Shown: positions 15,774 to 25,122, counted from the stretch's first letter. The stretch: 31,275 bases of DNA from an uncultured Muribaculaceae bacterium (GCA_910587915.1 CAJUOB010000028.1:1-31275), one strand, 5' to 3'. The notes: generated by a model not told the origin, from the sequence alone. Numbers and translations are program-made.

Positions 15774-17054
15774 ATGCTTAAAGACACAGCTGTTTTCGAC
15801 CTCATCGAGGCCGAACACCGTCGCCAGAAAGACGGTATCGAACTCATCGCATCCGAAAATTACGTGAGCGACGAAGTGATGCGCGCCATGGGCTCGTGCC
15901 TTACAAATAAATATGCTGAAGGCTATCCCGGACGCCGCTACTACGGTGGTTGTCAGGTTGTCGACCAGGTTGAATCACTCGCCATCGAGCGTGTAAAGCA
16001 GCTTTTTGGAGCCGAATATGCCAATGTACAGCCCCACTCCGGCGCTCAGGCAAATATGGCCGTATTCATGGCTTGCCTTCAGCCGGGCGATAAATTTATC
16101 GGCCTTAACCTCAGCCACGGTGGCCACCTCAGCCATGGCAGCCCTGTGAACTTCTCGGGCCTTGTTTATCAAGCTCTCGAATACAACGTCGATGCAGAGA
16201 CAGGTCTGGTGGATTATGACAAAATGGAAGAGGTTTGTCGTCGCGAACGTCCCAAACTAATTATCGGTGGTGCAAGTGCCTACTCCCGCGATTGGGACTA
16301 TGCCCGCATGCGTGCCATTGCCGATGAAATCGGTGCGATCTTCATGGTCGACATGGCCCATCCCGCCGGACTTATCGCAGCCGGTTTGCTCGACAATCCT
16401 GTGAAATATGCTCATATCGTTACATCTACCACTCATAAGACTCTACGTGGTCCGCGTGGTGGTATCATCCTTATGGGTAAAGACTTTGTTAACCCATGGG
16501 GCAAAAAATCGCCTAAGGGCGAAGACCGCATGATGTCGCAACTTCTCGACTCTGCTGTGTTCCCCGGCGCACAGGGAGGTCCCCTCGAGCATGTGATAGC
16601 AGCCAAAGCAGTGGCTTTCCACGAAGCACTTCAGCCTGAATTCCGCGAATATCAGATTCAGGTGAAGAAAAACGCAGCTGCTCTTGCCAAGGCTTTGTCC
16701 GATCTCGGCTACAAGATCGTATCCGGTGGCACCGACAACCACTGTATCCTCATAGATCTCCGTACTAAATTCCCCGAACTTACAGGCAAGGTCGCCGAAA
16801 AGGTACTTGTTGAAGCCGACATTACGGCTAACAAGAACATGGTGCCCTACGACAGCCGCTCACCCTTCCAGACTTCAGGTATCCGTCTTGGCACACCTGC
16901 TATAACCACACGTGGTCTTAAGGAAGATGCTATGCCTGTGATTGCAGAGATGATCGACACTGTTCTTTCTGCACCCGAAGACCGTGAAGGTATCGCAGCA
17001 GTACGCAAAGCTGTGAACGAAATGATGGCTCAGTATCCCATCTTTGCTTATTGA
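15774..17054 (+). CDS. glyA: Serine hydroxymethyltransferase
   Basis: The 426-residue PLP enzyme interconverts serine and glycine with tetrahydrofolate and feeds one-carbon units to purine and thymidylate synthesis. Recognisable segments are ELIASENYVS (23-32), NKYAEGYPGRRYYGG (45-59), VQPHSGAQAN, and VDMAHPAGL (192-200). The PLP lysine is K222 in VTSTTHKTLRGPRGG, and SGGTDNHCILIDL is near the C-terminus. It is full length. Its stop overlaps the ispD start by one base (TGATG). Confidence 0.98.
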   Translation: MLKDTAVFDLIEAEHRRQKDGIELIASENYVSDEVMRAMGSCLTNKYAEGYPGRRYYGGCQVVDQVESLAIERVKQLFGAEYANVQPHSGAQANMAVFMACLQPGDKFIGLNLSHGGHLSHGSPVNFSGLVYQALEYNVDAETGLVDYDKMEEVCRRERPKLIIGGASAYSRDWDYARMRAIADEIGAIFMVDMAHPAGLIAAGLLDNPVKYAHIVTSTTHKTLRGPRGGIILMGKDFVNPWGKKSPKGEDRMMSQLLDSAVFPGAQGGPLEHVIAAKAVAFHEALQPEFREYQIQVKKNAAALAKALSDLGYKIVSGGTDNHCILIDLRTKFPELTGKVAEKVLVEADITANKNMVPYDSRSPFQTSGIRLGTPAITTRGLKEDAMPVIAEMIDTVLSAPEDREGIAAVRKAVNEMMAQYPIFAY

Positions 17055-17770
17055 TGGCTCACAGAATATATTTCGTAATAGTCGCCGCCGGAGGGGGTAC
17101 CCGCTTCGGCGGCGATATTCCAAAACAGTTCCGTCAACTTGCCGGAAAGCCTGTGCTGTGCCATAGCATTGATGCAATAAAGACATTCTGCGGCGCGTCC
17201 GAAATAGATGTACGTGTTATATTGGTGCTATCACCCGCAGGAAAAGACTTCTGGAAAAGCAATGGTGCGGATTCCTATCCTTTTGTAGAAATTGCTGATG
17301 GTGGGGTCTCGAGGGCAGAATCTGTTGCAAATGCCTTGGCCATGGTGGAAGCGGAATCCGACTATGCCGGATCAATAATAATGGTTCACGATGCCGCAAG
17401 ACCAATGCTCTCGCAGGAATTGCTTGGACGTCTCATGCGCGCATGCTCACAAGGCTCGCAAGCCGTTGTGCCGGCCTTGGCACCTACCGATTCGCTTATG
17501 GAAAAAGCGGATATCTGCGGCGCGATGCCTGTAGATCGCAGTAGTTTCCTGGCCGTGCAGACACCTCAGGCTTTTCATGCCGACACTCTTATTTCCGCGT
17601 ATCGTAACCAAAAAGACAACCTGGCCCGCATGACCGATGAGGCTTCCGTAGTTTTTGCCTCTACCAATAGCCCGATTGAATATGTGGATGGAGATGTCCG
17701 CAATATAAAAATTACAAACCCGGCCGATCTTCCATTGGCCGAGATACTTCTGCAGCAATGCTCTCTCTGA
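17054..17770 (+). CDS. ispD: 2-C-methyl-D-erythritol 4-phosphate cytidylyltransferase
   Basis: The 238-residue enzyme transfers CMP to methylerythritol phosphate in the non-mevalonate isoprenoid pathway. The CTP-binding loop is VAAGGGTRFGGDIPKQF (10-26). VHDAARPM, VQTPQAFH and the downstream TDEASVV and GDVRNIKITNPADL are all family motifs. The start at 17054 (MAHRIYFV) overlaps the glyA stop; a TTG three bases upstream is in frame but less likely. The 3' end overlaps recG by 13 bases. Confidence 0.96.
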   Translation: MAHRIYFVIVAAGGGTRFGGDIPKQFRQLAGKPVLCHSIDAIKTFCGASEIDVRVILVLSPAGKDFWKSNGADSYPFVEIADGGVSRAESVANALAMVEAESDYAGSIIMVHDAARPMLSQELLGRLMRACSQGSQAVVPALAPTDSLMEKADICGAMPVDRSSFLAVQTPQAFHADTLISAYRNQKDNLARMTDEASVVFASTNSPIEYVDGDVRNIKITNPADLPLAEILLQQCSL

Positions 17771-19860
17771 GGCATGCCGACATAAAGTATGTAAAAGGAA
17801 TCGGTCCGCATCGGGCTGATCTGTTGGCTGCGGAAGTTGGCATAAGAAGTGTATACGATCTTCTGAGGCACTACCCCACGGGATATGTCGATCGATCGCG
17901 GATTTATTCTATCCGTAGTCTCGCTATGGCCGACGGAGAATTACCGTCTGTTCAGGTCAAAGGACGCTTTGTCAGTTTCAATGTGCTTGGCGAGGGAGCC
18001 AAGCAGCGGCTTGTTGGCCTTTTCACTGATGGCACCGCCACAATGGAATGCGTATGGTTCAAAGGGGTACGCAACATTCGCAAAAAGCTTGTAACTGCAA
18101 ACGAGTATATCGTTTTTGGTAAACCCGGACGATTTAACTCCGTGCTACAGATGACACATCCCGAAGTCGATGTTCCCGGAACAACCGGAGCGGCCCAGGG
18201 ATTAAGAGGCACATATCCACTAACCGAACGTCTCCGTAGCGATAATTTTGGGAGCCGGGCTTTCTTTGCGTCTATATCTTCTTATTTGGCAGGTCATCCA
18301 AAACCATTTCTCGACCCGTTGCCGACGTCTGTGATTCAAGAGAACGATCTCATGGGGTTCGACGCCGCAATCCGTACCATCCACGTCCCTTCCGACCCTG
18401 CAACCCTATCCAAAGCCCGGCTACGTCTGAAATTTGAAGAATTATTTTTCATTCAGGTCGACATGTTGCGGAAGGCACGCAAGCGCAAAGGCGATATTGC
18501 CGGATATTACATGCCGCGTGTAGGACGATGGTTCAACGACTTCTACTCACAATGCCTGCCATTCGAACTTACAGGAGCACAGAAACGAGTAATCAAGGAA
18601 ATCAGGGCCGATATTATAAGCAATCGCCAGATGAACCGCCTTGTTCAGGGAGATGTAGGCAGCGGCAAGACGCTGGTGGCTCTCATGAGCATGCTTTTTG
18701 CCATCGACAACGGATTCCAAGCTTGTCTGATGGCGCCTACTGAAATCCTCGCCACACAGCATTTCGAAACAATCTCGGAACTCTGCTCTAAAATAGGTCT
18801 TAATGTCAAATTATTGACCGGCTCGACTAGAACTGCGCCCCGAAGGGAAATACTTCAGGGATTGGCAGATGGGTCTATACATATCTTAATCGGTACTCAT
18901 GCCGTAATTGAGGATAAGGTGCAGTTCCATCGGCTTGGATTTGTCGTTATCGATGAGCAACATCGTTTCGGGGTGGCACAGCGAGCAAAGCTATGGGCTA
19001 AGAGCGATATTCCACCTCATGTACTTGTAATGACGGCGACACCCATTCCCCGCACGCTCGCTATGACGGTATATGGCGATTTAGACATATCTGTAATCGA
19101 CGAACTCCCCCCAGGTCGTAAGCCGGTAGCCACGGCTCTTCGCTACGATGAGCAGAGGGAGCGCGTCGACAAGGCTGTTCTCGCCGAACTTGCCGCCGGA
19201 CGGCAGGTATATATCGTATACCCTCTTATCGAAGAAAACGAGAAACTCGATTTGAAAAGCGCCACAGAAGGCTATGAACGTGCATGTCAGAAATTTGGCA
19301 AATATGGCGTAGCATTTGTTCACGGACGAATGAAAGCCGCCGAAAAAGATGCCCAGATGGAGCTTTTTGCCTCCGGTAAGGCTGCTGTACTTGTTTCTAC
19401 TACGGTGATTGAAGTCGGCGTCAATGTACCCAACGCCACAACCATGATTATTGAAAATGCCGAACGGTTCGGACTATCGCAGTTGCATCAGCTCCGCGGA
19501 CGCGTAGGTCGCGGAGCCGACAAGAGTTATTGCATATTGATGACCAAGCATAAAATCGCATCCGAGACCCGGCAGCGGCTCGAAATCATGACTTCCACCA
19601 CCGACGGCTTTGTAATCGCCGAAGCCGACATGAAAATGCGAGGTCCGGGTGACATCGAGGGCACAATGCAGAGTGGCTTGCCTTTCGATCTTCATATAGC
19701 GAACCTTGCCACCGACGGACGTATAATCCAGATGGCAAGGGAGGCAGCTGAGAATTTATTGGATGCAGATCCCGAGTTAAGTTTGCCTCAGAATGCATAT
19801 TTTGCACGAGCTATGCAGGAGATAGCCCGGCGCAATACCGATTGGAGCCGTATTTCTTGA
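17758..19860 (+). CDS. recG: ATP-dependent DNA helicase RecG
   Basis: The 700-residue helicase remodels stalled forks and branched DNA. An N-terminal helical and OB-fold wedge domain (about 1-260, with VKGIGPHRADLL) is followed by helicase domain 1. This has Walker A GDVGSGKT (298-305), MAPTEILATQH, a DEQH box (399-402) with the family-typical HRFGVAQR, and MTATPIPRTLAMTVYGDLDIS. Domain 2 shows VSTTVIEVGVNVPNA and QLRGRVGRG, then the C-terminal MRGPGDIEGTMQSG. It is full length. It converges on the CvfB-like gene with only 7 bases between the stops. Confidence 0.97.
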   Translation: MLSLRHADIKYVKGIGPHRADLLAAEVGIRSVYDLLRHYPTGYVDRSRIYSIRSLAMADGELPSVQVKGRFVSFNVLGEGAKQRLVGLFTDGTATMECVWFKGVRNIRKKLVTANEYIVFGKPGRFNSVLQMTHPEVDVPGTTGAAQGLRGTYPLTERLRSDNFGSRAFFASISSYLAGHPKPFLDPLPTSVIQENDLMGFDAAIRTIHVPSDPATLSKARLRLKFEELFFIQVDMLRKARKRKGDIAGYYMPRVGRWFNDFYSQCLPFELTGAQKRVIKEIRADIISNRQMNRLVQGDVGSGKTLVALMSMLFAIDNGFQACLMAPTEILATQHFETISELCSKIGLNVKLLTGSTRTAPRREILQGLADGSIHILIGTHAVIEDKVQFHRLGFVVIDEQHRFGVAQRAKLWAKSDIPPHVLVMTATPIPRTLAMTVYGDLDISVIDELPPGRKPVATALRYDEQRERVDKAVLAELAAGRQVYIVYPLIEENEKLDLKSATEGYERACQKFGKYGVAFVHGRMKAAEKDAQMELFASGKAAVLVSTTVIEVGVNVPNATTMIIENAERFGLSQLHQLRGRVGRGADKSYCILMTKHKIASETRQRLEIMTSTTDGFVIAEADMKMRGPGDIEGTMQSGLPFDLHIANLATDGRIIQMAREAAENLLDADPELSLPQNAYFARAMQEIARRNTDWSRIS

Positions 19861-19867
19861 TACTTGC

Positions 19868-20704
19868 TCAAGGCATCAGAGCTATTGTGCCATCTGCTCC
19901 GATGGCAATCTTATGCTCTTTATAGAGCAATCCTACAGCCTTTTTGAAGTCTTTTTTGCTACAATTGAATATCAGCTGTATTCTTTCAGGACTTGATTTA
20001 TCGCCTACAGGGCCATTTTCAGGTCTGTGAAGATATTTCAGTATGCGCTCCGACAATTCTGTGGTGCGTCGGGCCGATATGTCATTTAGCGTCAGATCAA
20101 TCTTTCCGTCAGGACGCACCTGTTTCACAAATGCTGTCACATTTTCTTCCAACTCTATAGGCCTATAGATCTCATTGGCATAAATCATGCCCCGATGAAG
20201 ATTATCCACAATAGTTTTATACCCGATCTCAGTGTGTTCATACACCAGAGCTTCGACCTTGTCGCCGGGCTTATAGTCGGGATATGCATTCCCGAGGAAT
20301 CGCTCGATTCTCGCGGAAGCGACAATGCGGTTGGTTGAATCATCGACATATATATACACCAGATATATGCCACCTCTACGCATTTTCACTTTCTGCTCGC
20401 TGTATGGAACAAGCAAATCCTTAGGCAGACCCCAGTCGATGAAGGCGCCGATATCGTTGACCGCGTTTACTTCGAGGAAGGCGAACTGCCCTACCGTGGC
20501 ATATGGCCGTTCGGTAGTTGCTACGAGCCTGTCTTCAGAATCATTATACACAAATACATCTATCAAGTCTCCCGGGACTGCGTTTTCCGGTACATATCGT
20601 GCAGGCAACAGAACTTCTTTTGTGTCGCCTGGTTCACGCAGATAAACGCCGAAATCCACCGTACGCGATACTTCCAGAGTCTGATATTTGCCAAGTTTTA
20701 TCAT
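19868..20704 (-). CDS. S1-domain RNA-binding protein, CvfB family
   Basis: The 278-residue protein has the CvfB architecture: tandem S1-like OB domains at about 1-200 (GVYLREPGDTKEVLLPARYV, FLEVNAVNDIGAFIDWGLPKDLLVP, GDKVEALVYEHTEIGYKTIV) and a C-terminal winged-helix-like domain (IQLIFNCSKKDFKKAVGLLYKEHKIAI). CvfB proteins bind RNA and affect virulence-factor or general expression in Firmicutes; the role in Bacteroidetes is not known to me. The start at 20704 (MIKLGKYQTL) is preferred to an upstream ATG at 20740, because the conserved domain begins here. The divergent region before rsmG holds an imperfect promoter for this strand (GACATTTG). Confidence 0.88.
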   Translation of the reverse strand: MIKLGKYQTLEVSRTVDFGVYLREPGDTKEVLLPARYVPENAVPGDLIDVFVYNDSEDRLVATTERPYATVGQFAFLEVNAVNDIGAFIDWGLPKDLLVPYSEQKVKMRRGGIYLVYIYVDDSTNRIVASARIERFLGNAYPDYKPGDKVEALVYEHTEIGYKTIVDNLHRGMIYANEIYRPIELEENVTAFVKQVRPDGKIDLTLNDISARRTTELSERILKYLHRPENGPVGDKSSPERIQLIFNCSKKDFKKAVGLLYKEHKIAIGADGTIALMP

Positions 20705-20733
20705 AATTTTTATGTGTGTTTTATGTTTTGCTG

Positions 20734-20765
20734 ATTGCAAATGTCGGCATTATAGCTTAAATTTG
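20734..20765 (+). promoter_or_regulatory. Promoter of the rsmG-cydAB gene run
   Basis: ATTG (20734-20737) and TAAATTTG (20758-20765) are separated by 20 bases, matching the Bacteroidetes pattern. The start of rsmG is 48 bases downstream. Since the next four genes follow with overlaps or gaps of at most 12 bases, it may drive cydAB as well. Confidence 0.65.
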
Positions 20766-20813
20766 CAACATCTACTTTAATTAACAACATTCAGCACACC
20801 ACTATTGTTCCAT

Positions 20814-21464
20814 ATGACCGACACAGACAACACCGCGACACTGCTTAAATACTTTCCAACGCTTAGCAGCTCCCAACTCGAGGCTTTTGCCCGAATGGAC
20901 TCTCTCTATGCCGATTGGAATTCGAAAATAAATGTTGTGTCTCGTGCCGATATTGGAAATCTATTCTCACGTCACATACTTCACTCGTTGGCCATAGCGG
21001 CATTTTTCGGAGAACTTGCCCCAGGCACGGAAATCATGGACCTCGGCACCGGGGGCGGATTCCCAGGCATTCCACTTGCAGTAATGTATCCTCATTGTCG
21101 TTTTCATCTCATCGATCGTATTGGCAAAAAAATAAAGGTCGCATCGGAAATAGCTGCGTCACTCGATTTAAAAAATGTTACGTTCCAGCATGGTGATGCC
21201 GGCGAATGCCATAAAAAATTCGACTATGTGGTGAGCCGTGCCGTGATGTCGCTCGATGGACTTGTTAAGATTGCAGTCAGAAATACCCTGAGGTCAACTC
21301 CGCGAAAAAACCGATACAGCCCCGGACTTGTTTGTCTCAAAGGTGGCAATCTCGAAGAAGAAATCGCTGCGGCAGGCGATCGTCCTGTTATTGAAATTCC
21401 TGTCACAGATTTCTTCAATGAAGATTGCTTTGATACAAAAGAAATAGTATACGTTCCGTTATGA
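20814..21464 (+). CDS. rsmG: 16S rRNA (guanine-527-N7)-methyltransferase RsmG
   Basis: The 216-residue SAM-dependent enzyme methylates G527 of 16S rRNA. The N-terminal helix segment contains ADWNSKINVVSR and FSRHILHSLAI. The SAM motif is IMDLGTGGGFPGIPLAV (74-90), and HLIDRIGKKIKV and VVSRAVMSLDGLV follow. It is full length. The start at 20814 (MTDTDNTATL) is an ATG; a TTG at 20805 is in frame. It overlaps the next gene by ATGA. Confidence 0.95.
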   Translation: MTDTDNTATLLKYFPTLSSSQLEAFARMDSLYADWNSKINVVSRADIGNLFSRHILHSLAIAAFFGELAPGTEIMDLGTGGGFPGIPLAVMYPHCRFHLIDRIGKKIKVASEIAASLDLKNVTFQHGDAGECHKKFDYVVSRAVMSLDGLVKIAVRNTLRSTPRKNRYSPGLVCLKGGNLEEEIAAAGDRPVIEIPVTDFFNEDCFDTKEIVYVPL

Positions 21465-22108
21465 TTAAAGTAAAACAATTCTGTTTCAATCCATTTGCCG
21501 AAAGTGCATTTGTGATTTCCGATACCGAATCGGGGCAGGCAATCGCTGTCGATCCTGGTATGCTCGATGTCAGAGAACAGCAGGCATTCGATTCTTACAT
21601 TTCTGAAAACCAGCTATCTCTCACTCAGGTCGTGAATACTCATCTCCACCTCGATCATTGCTTTGGCGACAACTATGTGCGCTCAAAGTATGGCGTGAAA
21701 GTTGCTGCACATCCCGACGATGCGTTTCTTGGTAAAACTCTTACGGAACAGGCGGCCCGCTTTGGTATTCCGGCATCTATGGTATCCGACGTAGAGATCG
21801 ACGTGCCCCTGAAAGATGGCGACACTATTTCGGTAGGACAATACAATCTCCATGTACTCCATGTTCCGGGTCATTCCCCCGGTAGTATCGCCTTATATAG
21901 CCCCGAAGGAAATTTCCTGATTTCCGGTGATGCGCTATTCAAACATTCCATCGGCCGTACAGATCTCCCTGGAGGAAGTCTTGATACACTTCTTGCAAGT
22001 ATCAACAATAAATTGCTGACATTGCCTGATCAGACTCAGGTCTTGCCGGGACATGATGAATTCACAACTATCGGTGAAGAAAAGAAATTCAATCCGTATA
22101 TTAAATAA
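21461..22108 (+). CDS. Metallo-beta-lactamase-fold hydrolase, glyoxalase II-like
   Basis: The 215-residue protein has the binuclear metal site: THLHLDH (H61, H63, D65, H66), H138 in VPGHSPGS, D157 in ISGDALF and H198 in LPGHDEFT. The layout is that of hydroxyacylglutathione-hydrolase-like or YcbL-type proteins. The C-terminal substrate domain of true glyoxalase II is absent, so YcbL-like is the closer match. Thioester hydrolysis is likely but the substrate is unknown. It lies between rsmG (ATGA overlap) and DUF4492 (2-base gap). Confidence 0.88.
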   Translation: MIKVKQFCFNPFAESAFVISDTESGQAIAVDPGMLDVREQQAFDSYISENQLSLTQVVNTHLHLDHCFGDNYVRSKYGVKVAAHPDDAFLGKTLTEQAARFGIPASMVSDVEIDVPLKDGDTISVGQYNLHVLHVPGHSPGSIALYSPEGNFLISGDALFKHSIGRTDLPGGSLDTLLASINNKLLTLPDQTQVLPGHDEFTTIGEEKKFNPYIK

Positions 22109-22110
22109 TA

Positions 22111-22347
22111 ATGGGAAATTTTTGGCGTGCTACATGGTCGATGTACATCGATGGCTTCAAATCTATGACGATTGGCCGTAAATTATGGCTGATCATCATA
22201 GTGAAACTCGCCGTGTTTTTCCTCATTCTCAAACTTTTTTTCTTTCCTGATATTCTTTCGGTAAATTATTCTAACGACGGCGAAAGAGCCGACGCTGTCA
22301 GAAATTCTCTCACAACCCCAACATCTAAACCAATAAAAAACAACTGA
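22111..22347 (+). CDS. DUF4492 small membrane protein
   Basis: The 78-residue protein has an amphipathic N-terminus (MGNFWRATWSMYIDGFKSM), one membrane helix (about 24-46, LWLIIIVKLAVFFLILKLFFF) and a polar tail. I recognise it as DUF4492, a family that precedes cydA in Bacteroidetes. The stop is one base from the cydA start, so it is made together with the oxidase. By size, single helix and position it resembles the small subunits CydX and CydS of other cytochrome bd oxidases, although it lacks clear sequence similarity to them. That role is inferred. Confidence 0.85.
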   Translation: MGNFWRATWSMYIDGFKSMTIGRKLWLIIIVKLAVFFLILKLFFFPDILSVNYSNDGERADAVRNSLTTPTSKPIKNN

Positions 22348-22348
22348 T

Positions 22349-23914
22349 ATGAATGATTTATTAGGAGTAGTCGACTGGTCGCGGGCTCAATTCGCCCTCA
22401 CAGCCATGTATCACTGGCTATTCGTACCGCTTACAATCGGACTGTCGCTGATTGTGGCCGTGATGGAAACAATCTATGTCCGCACAGGACTGCCCAGATG
22501 GAAGGGCATCACAAAGTTCTGGATGACTCTCTTCGGTATTAATTTTGCTTGTGGTGTGGCCACGGGCCTTATACTTGAATTTGAATTCGGTACAAACTGG
22601 TCGAATTACAGCTGGTTTGTAGGCGATATTTTCGGCGCTCCGTTGGCAATCGAAGGTATTGTGGCATTCTTCATGGAAGCGACTTTTGTTGCCGTCATGT
22701 TCTTCGGGTGGAACCGTGTCAGCAAAGGTTTCCACCTTACATCGACATGGCTTACCGCAATTGGCGTTTCATTGTCGGCTCTATGGATTCTCGTTGCAAA
22801 CTCATGGATGCAGAACCCGGTTGGAATGAAATTCGACCTTGCCCAGATGAGAAATGTAATGGATAATTTCTGGGAAGTAGCCTTCAATCCGGTACCTGTA
22901 AATAAATTTTTCCACGCTGTATTCAGCGGATGGACTCTCGCAGGTGTGTTTGTAATCGGCGTAAGCTGCTGGCTCCTTTGGCGCAAGCGCAATGTGGAAG
23001 CCGCAAAAAGCTCGCTTAAAATCGGCACATGGGTAGGCCTCGCAGGAATCCTTCTTACTCTCTGGACCGGTCATGGCTCTGCTGTTCAAGTATCGAAAGT
23101 ACAGCCCATGAAACTTGCCGCCATGGAAGGTCTCTACCGTGGATCGGTCGGTCAGGACCTTGTAGGAGTCGCTGTACTCAAAGGCGAAGACAGCCGCACC
23201 GATGAAGATCCTATGCTTTTCAGCATCGACATCCCATCCGGGCTCTCCTATCTCGTATATGGTGAATCCGATCGATTTATCCCCGGCATCCGAGATTTGA
23301 TCAACGGTTTTACAATCGACCAGAATGGCGATACGGTAAACACCGTATCATATGCCGACCGTATAGCTCTTGGCACAAAATCACGCGAAGCTCTCGCCCG
23401 CTATGGCGAGGCCGTAAAAGCCGGCGACACAGCTGCTGCCGCACAGGCCGCAACCGATGTTGAGGAAAATTTCAAATATTTCGGTTACAGCTATCTATCC
23501 TCTCCCGAGGCCGCAATTCCCCCTGTCGGCATGACATTCTACTCGTTCCGCATCATGGTAATGGCTGGTGGATATCTTCTGCTGCTGTTTGTAGTTCTTC
23601 TATTCCTAAGCTACCGCAAAACTCAATATCTTGAGAAACCTTGGCTCAATTGGGTCGGAATTCTCTCCATCGCAGTAGTATGGATCTGTAGCCAGGCCGG
23701 TTGGATTGTTGCCGAAGTCGGTCGTCAACCATGGGTTATTCAGGACCTGATGCCAACCAATGCCGCCATCTCCGACATTCCCGCATCGTCGGTTCAGATT
23801 ACATTCTGGATTTTTGCGGCTATATTCACTGGCTTGCTTATAGCTGAAATCAGCATCATGCTACGCTATATTGCAGCTTCTTCTAAAAATGATATCGAAA
23901 ACCCCACCCATTAA
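22349..23914 (+). CDS. cydA: Cytochrome bd ubiquinol oxidase subunit I
   Basis: The 521-residue multi-pass protein carries the heme ligands of CydA: H22 for heme b595 (E. coli H19), H189 and M403 for heme b558 (E. coli H186 and M393), and E102 and E110 of the proton and heme site (E99, E107). The quinol-binding region starts at VQPMKLAAMEG (251-261; K255 and E260 match the E. coli K252 and E257). An insertion of about 120 residues up to residue 390 holds the Q-loop. The oxidase reduces O2 to water with quinol as donor and high O2 affinity, which fits an anaerobe exposed to traces of oxygen. Second gene of a DUF4492-cydA-cydB unit. Confidence 0.97.
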   Translation: MNDLLGVVDWSRAQFALTAMYHWLFVPLTIGLSLIVAVMETIYVRTGLPRWKGITKFWMTLFGINFACGVATGLILEFEFGTNWSNYSWFVGDIFGAPLAIEGIVAFFMEATFVAVMFFGWNRVSKGFHLTSTWLTAIGVSLSALWILVANSWMQNPVGMKFDLAQMRNVMDNFWEVAFNPVPVNKFFHAVFSGWTLAGVFVIGVSCWLLWRKRNVEAAKSSLKIGTWVGLAGILLTLWTGHGSAVQVSKVQPMKLAAMEGLYRGSVGQDLVGVAVLKGEDSRTDEDPMLFSIDIPSGLSYLVYGESDRFIPGIRDLINGFTIDQNGDTVNTVSYADRIALGTKSREALARYGEAVKAGDTAAAAQAATDVEENFKYFGYSYLSSPEAAIPPVGMTFYSFRIMVMAGGYLLLLFVVLLFLSYRKTQYLEKPWLNWVGILSIAVVWICSQAGWIVAEVGRQPWVIQDLMPTNAAISDIPASSVQITFWIFAAIFTGLLIAEISIMLRYIAASSKNDIENPTH

Positions 23915-23926
23915 AATAATAAACTC

Positions 23927-25066
23927 ATGGAAACACTCGAAATGCTACAAGCCTATTGGTGGCTTCTGATCTCAGTTCTCGGGGCGGCCCTCGTGTTCCT
24001 TCTCTTCGTACAGGGTGGACAGTCGATGCTGCATTGCAATGTCAGCGAGAACCAGCGTCTTCTCATGGTCAATTCCCTCGGATTGAAATGGGAACTTACA
24101 TTTACAACACTCGTGGTTTTTGGCGGAGCATTTTTCGCATCCTTCCCGCTATTCTACTCCACAAGTTTCGGTGGTGCCTACTGGCTATGGATGCTGATTC
24201 TGCTCAGCTTTGTGGTGCAGGCCTTCAGCTATGAATTCCGTCGCAAGCGTGGCAATATCTATGGCACACGCACCTACGACCTTTTCCTTATGTTCAATGG
24301 CCTCTTCGGATGCGTACTTCTTGGCGTAGCCGTCGGCACAATGTTCTTTGGAGGTGAATTCACGGTAAGTAAAGCCAATATTCTTGATGTATCGGCACCT
24401 GTGATATCAAACTGGGCGCCGACTCACGGTCTCGAAGCTATTGCTTGCTGGAAAAATCTTCTTCTCGGATTCACCGTATTTTTCCTCGCTCGCACAATGG
24501 CGTCCCTGTATTTTATCAACAACATTGCCGGAGATGACGATCTGACCACAAAAATGCGTCGCAAAGTTCTTATAAATGGCCTTATATTTGCTGTCCTATT
24601 CGTTGCTTTTCTGGTTGTACTGTTGCTCCAGAGCGGCTATCGTCAGTTTGATGGAGAGTTCGTTGTAGAACCCAATATATATCTTCACAATCTCCTCGGA
24701 ATGTGGTGGTTCAGCGCCATACTTCTTGTAGGCGTTGTCCTGGCTCTATATGGAATTTTCCGCTCGGCTTTCGACAAAAAATGGAACTGTGGCATATGGT
24801 ATGCCGGCATCGGCGCCGGATTGGCCGTGCTTGTGCTTTTCTGCATTGCCGGATATGGTGGCACAGCCTACCTTCCGTCCATTACCGACCCGGCTTCATC
24901 GTTGACAATAGCCAATAGCTCATCATCGCTCTTCACTCTCACCGTAATGAGCTGGGTATCGGTGCTTATTCCCTTTGTGCTCGCATATATTGCATATGTA
25001 TGGGCCAAGATGAATGCACGCCCCATGAGCGAGAAAGAACTCAAGGCCGACTCCCATCAATATTAA
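23927..25066 (+). CDS. cydB: Cytochrome bd ubiquinol oxidase subunit II
   Basis: The 379-residue membrane protein begins with YWWLLISVLGAALVFLLFVQGGQSML, the conserved first helix of CydB, given in two blocks of about 13 residues. Eight or nine further helices follow, including NGLFGCVLLGVAVGTMFFGGEF and WWFSAILLVGVVLALYG. It binds no heme itself but completes the oxidase with CydA. It starts 12 bases after cydA. A strong hairpin 13 bases after its stop ends the run. Confidence 0.96.
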   Translation: METLEMLQAYWWLLISVLGAALVFLLFVQGGQSMLHCNVSENQRLLMVNSLGLKWELTFTTLVVFGGAFFASFPLFYSTSFGGAYWLWMLILLSFVVQAFSYEFRRKRGNIYGTRTYDLFLMFNGLFGCVLLGVAVGTMFFGGEFTVSKANILDVSAPVISNWAPTHGLEAIACWKNLLLGFTVFFLARTMASLYFINNIAGDDDLTTKMRRKVLINGLIFAVLFVAFLVVLLLQSGYRQFDGEFVVEPNIYLHNLLGMWWFSAILLVGVVLALYGIFRSAFDKKWNCGIWYAGIGAGLAVLVLFCIAGYGGTAYLPSITDPASSLTIANSSSSLFTLTVMSWVSVLIPFVLAYIAYVWAKMNARPMSEKELKADSHQY

Positions 25067-25079
25067 TCAATACTTATAC

Positions 25080-25117
25080 CCGGCGCAAGATGTATTTTCA
25101 TGTCTTGCGCCGGTTTT
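25080..25117 (+). terminator. Intrinsic terminator after cydB, inside the leader of the next gene
   Basis: CCGGCGCAAGA (25080-25090) pairs with TCTTGCGCCGG (25103-25113), an 11-bp GC-rich stem with a 12-base loop followed by TTTT. It lies 13 bases after the cydB stop and ends 5 bases before the ATG at 25123. This leaves no room for a separate promoter for the next gene downstream of it. Confidence 0.8.
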
Positions 25118-25122
25118 ATGTC

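Noticed and set aside
25000..25122. Upstream extension of the YigZ-family protein
   Set aside because: It would read through the end of cydB and the terminator hairpin; the fold starts at 25123.
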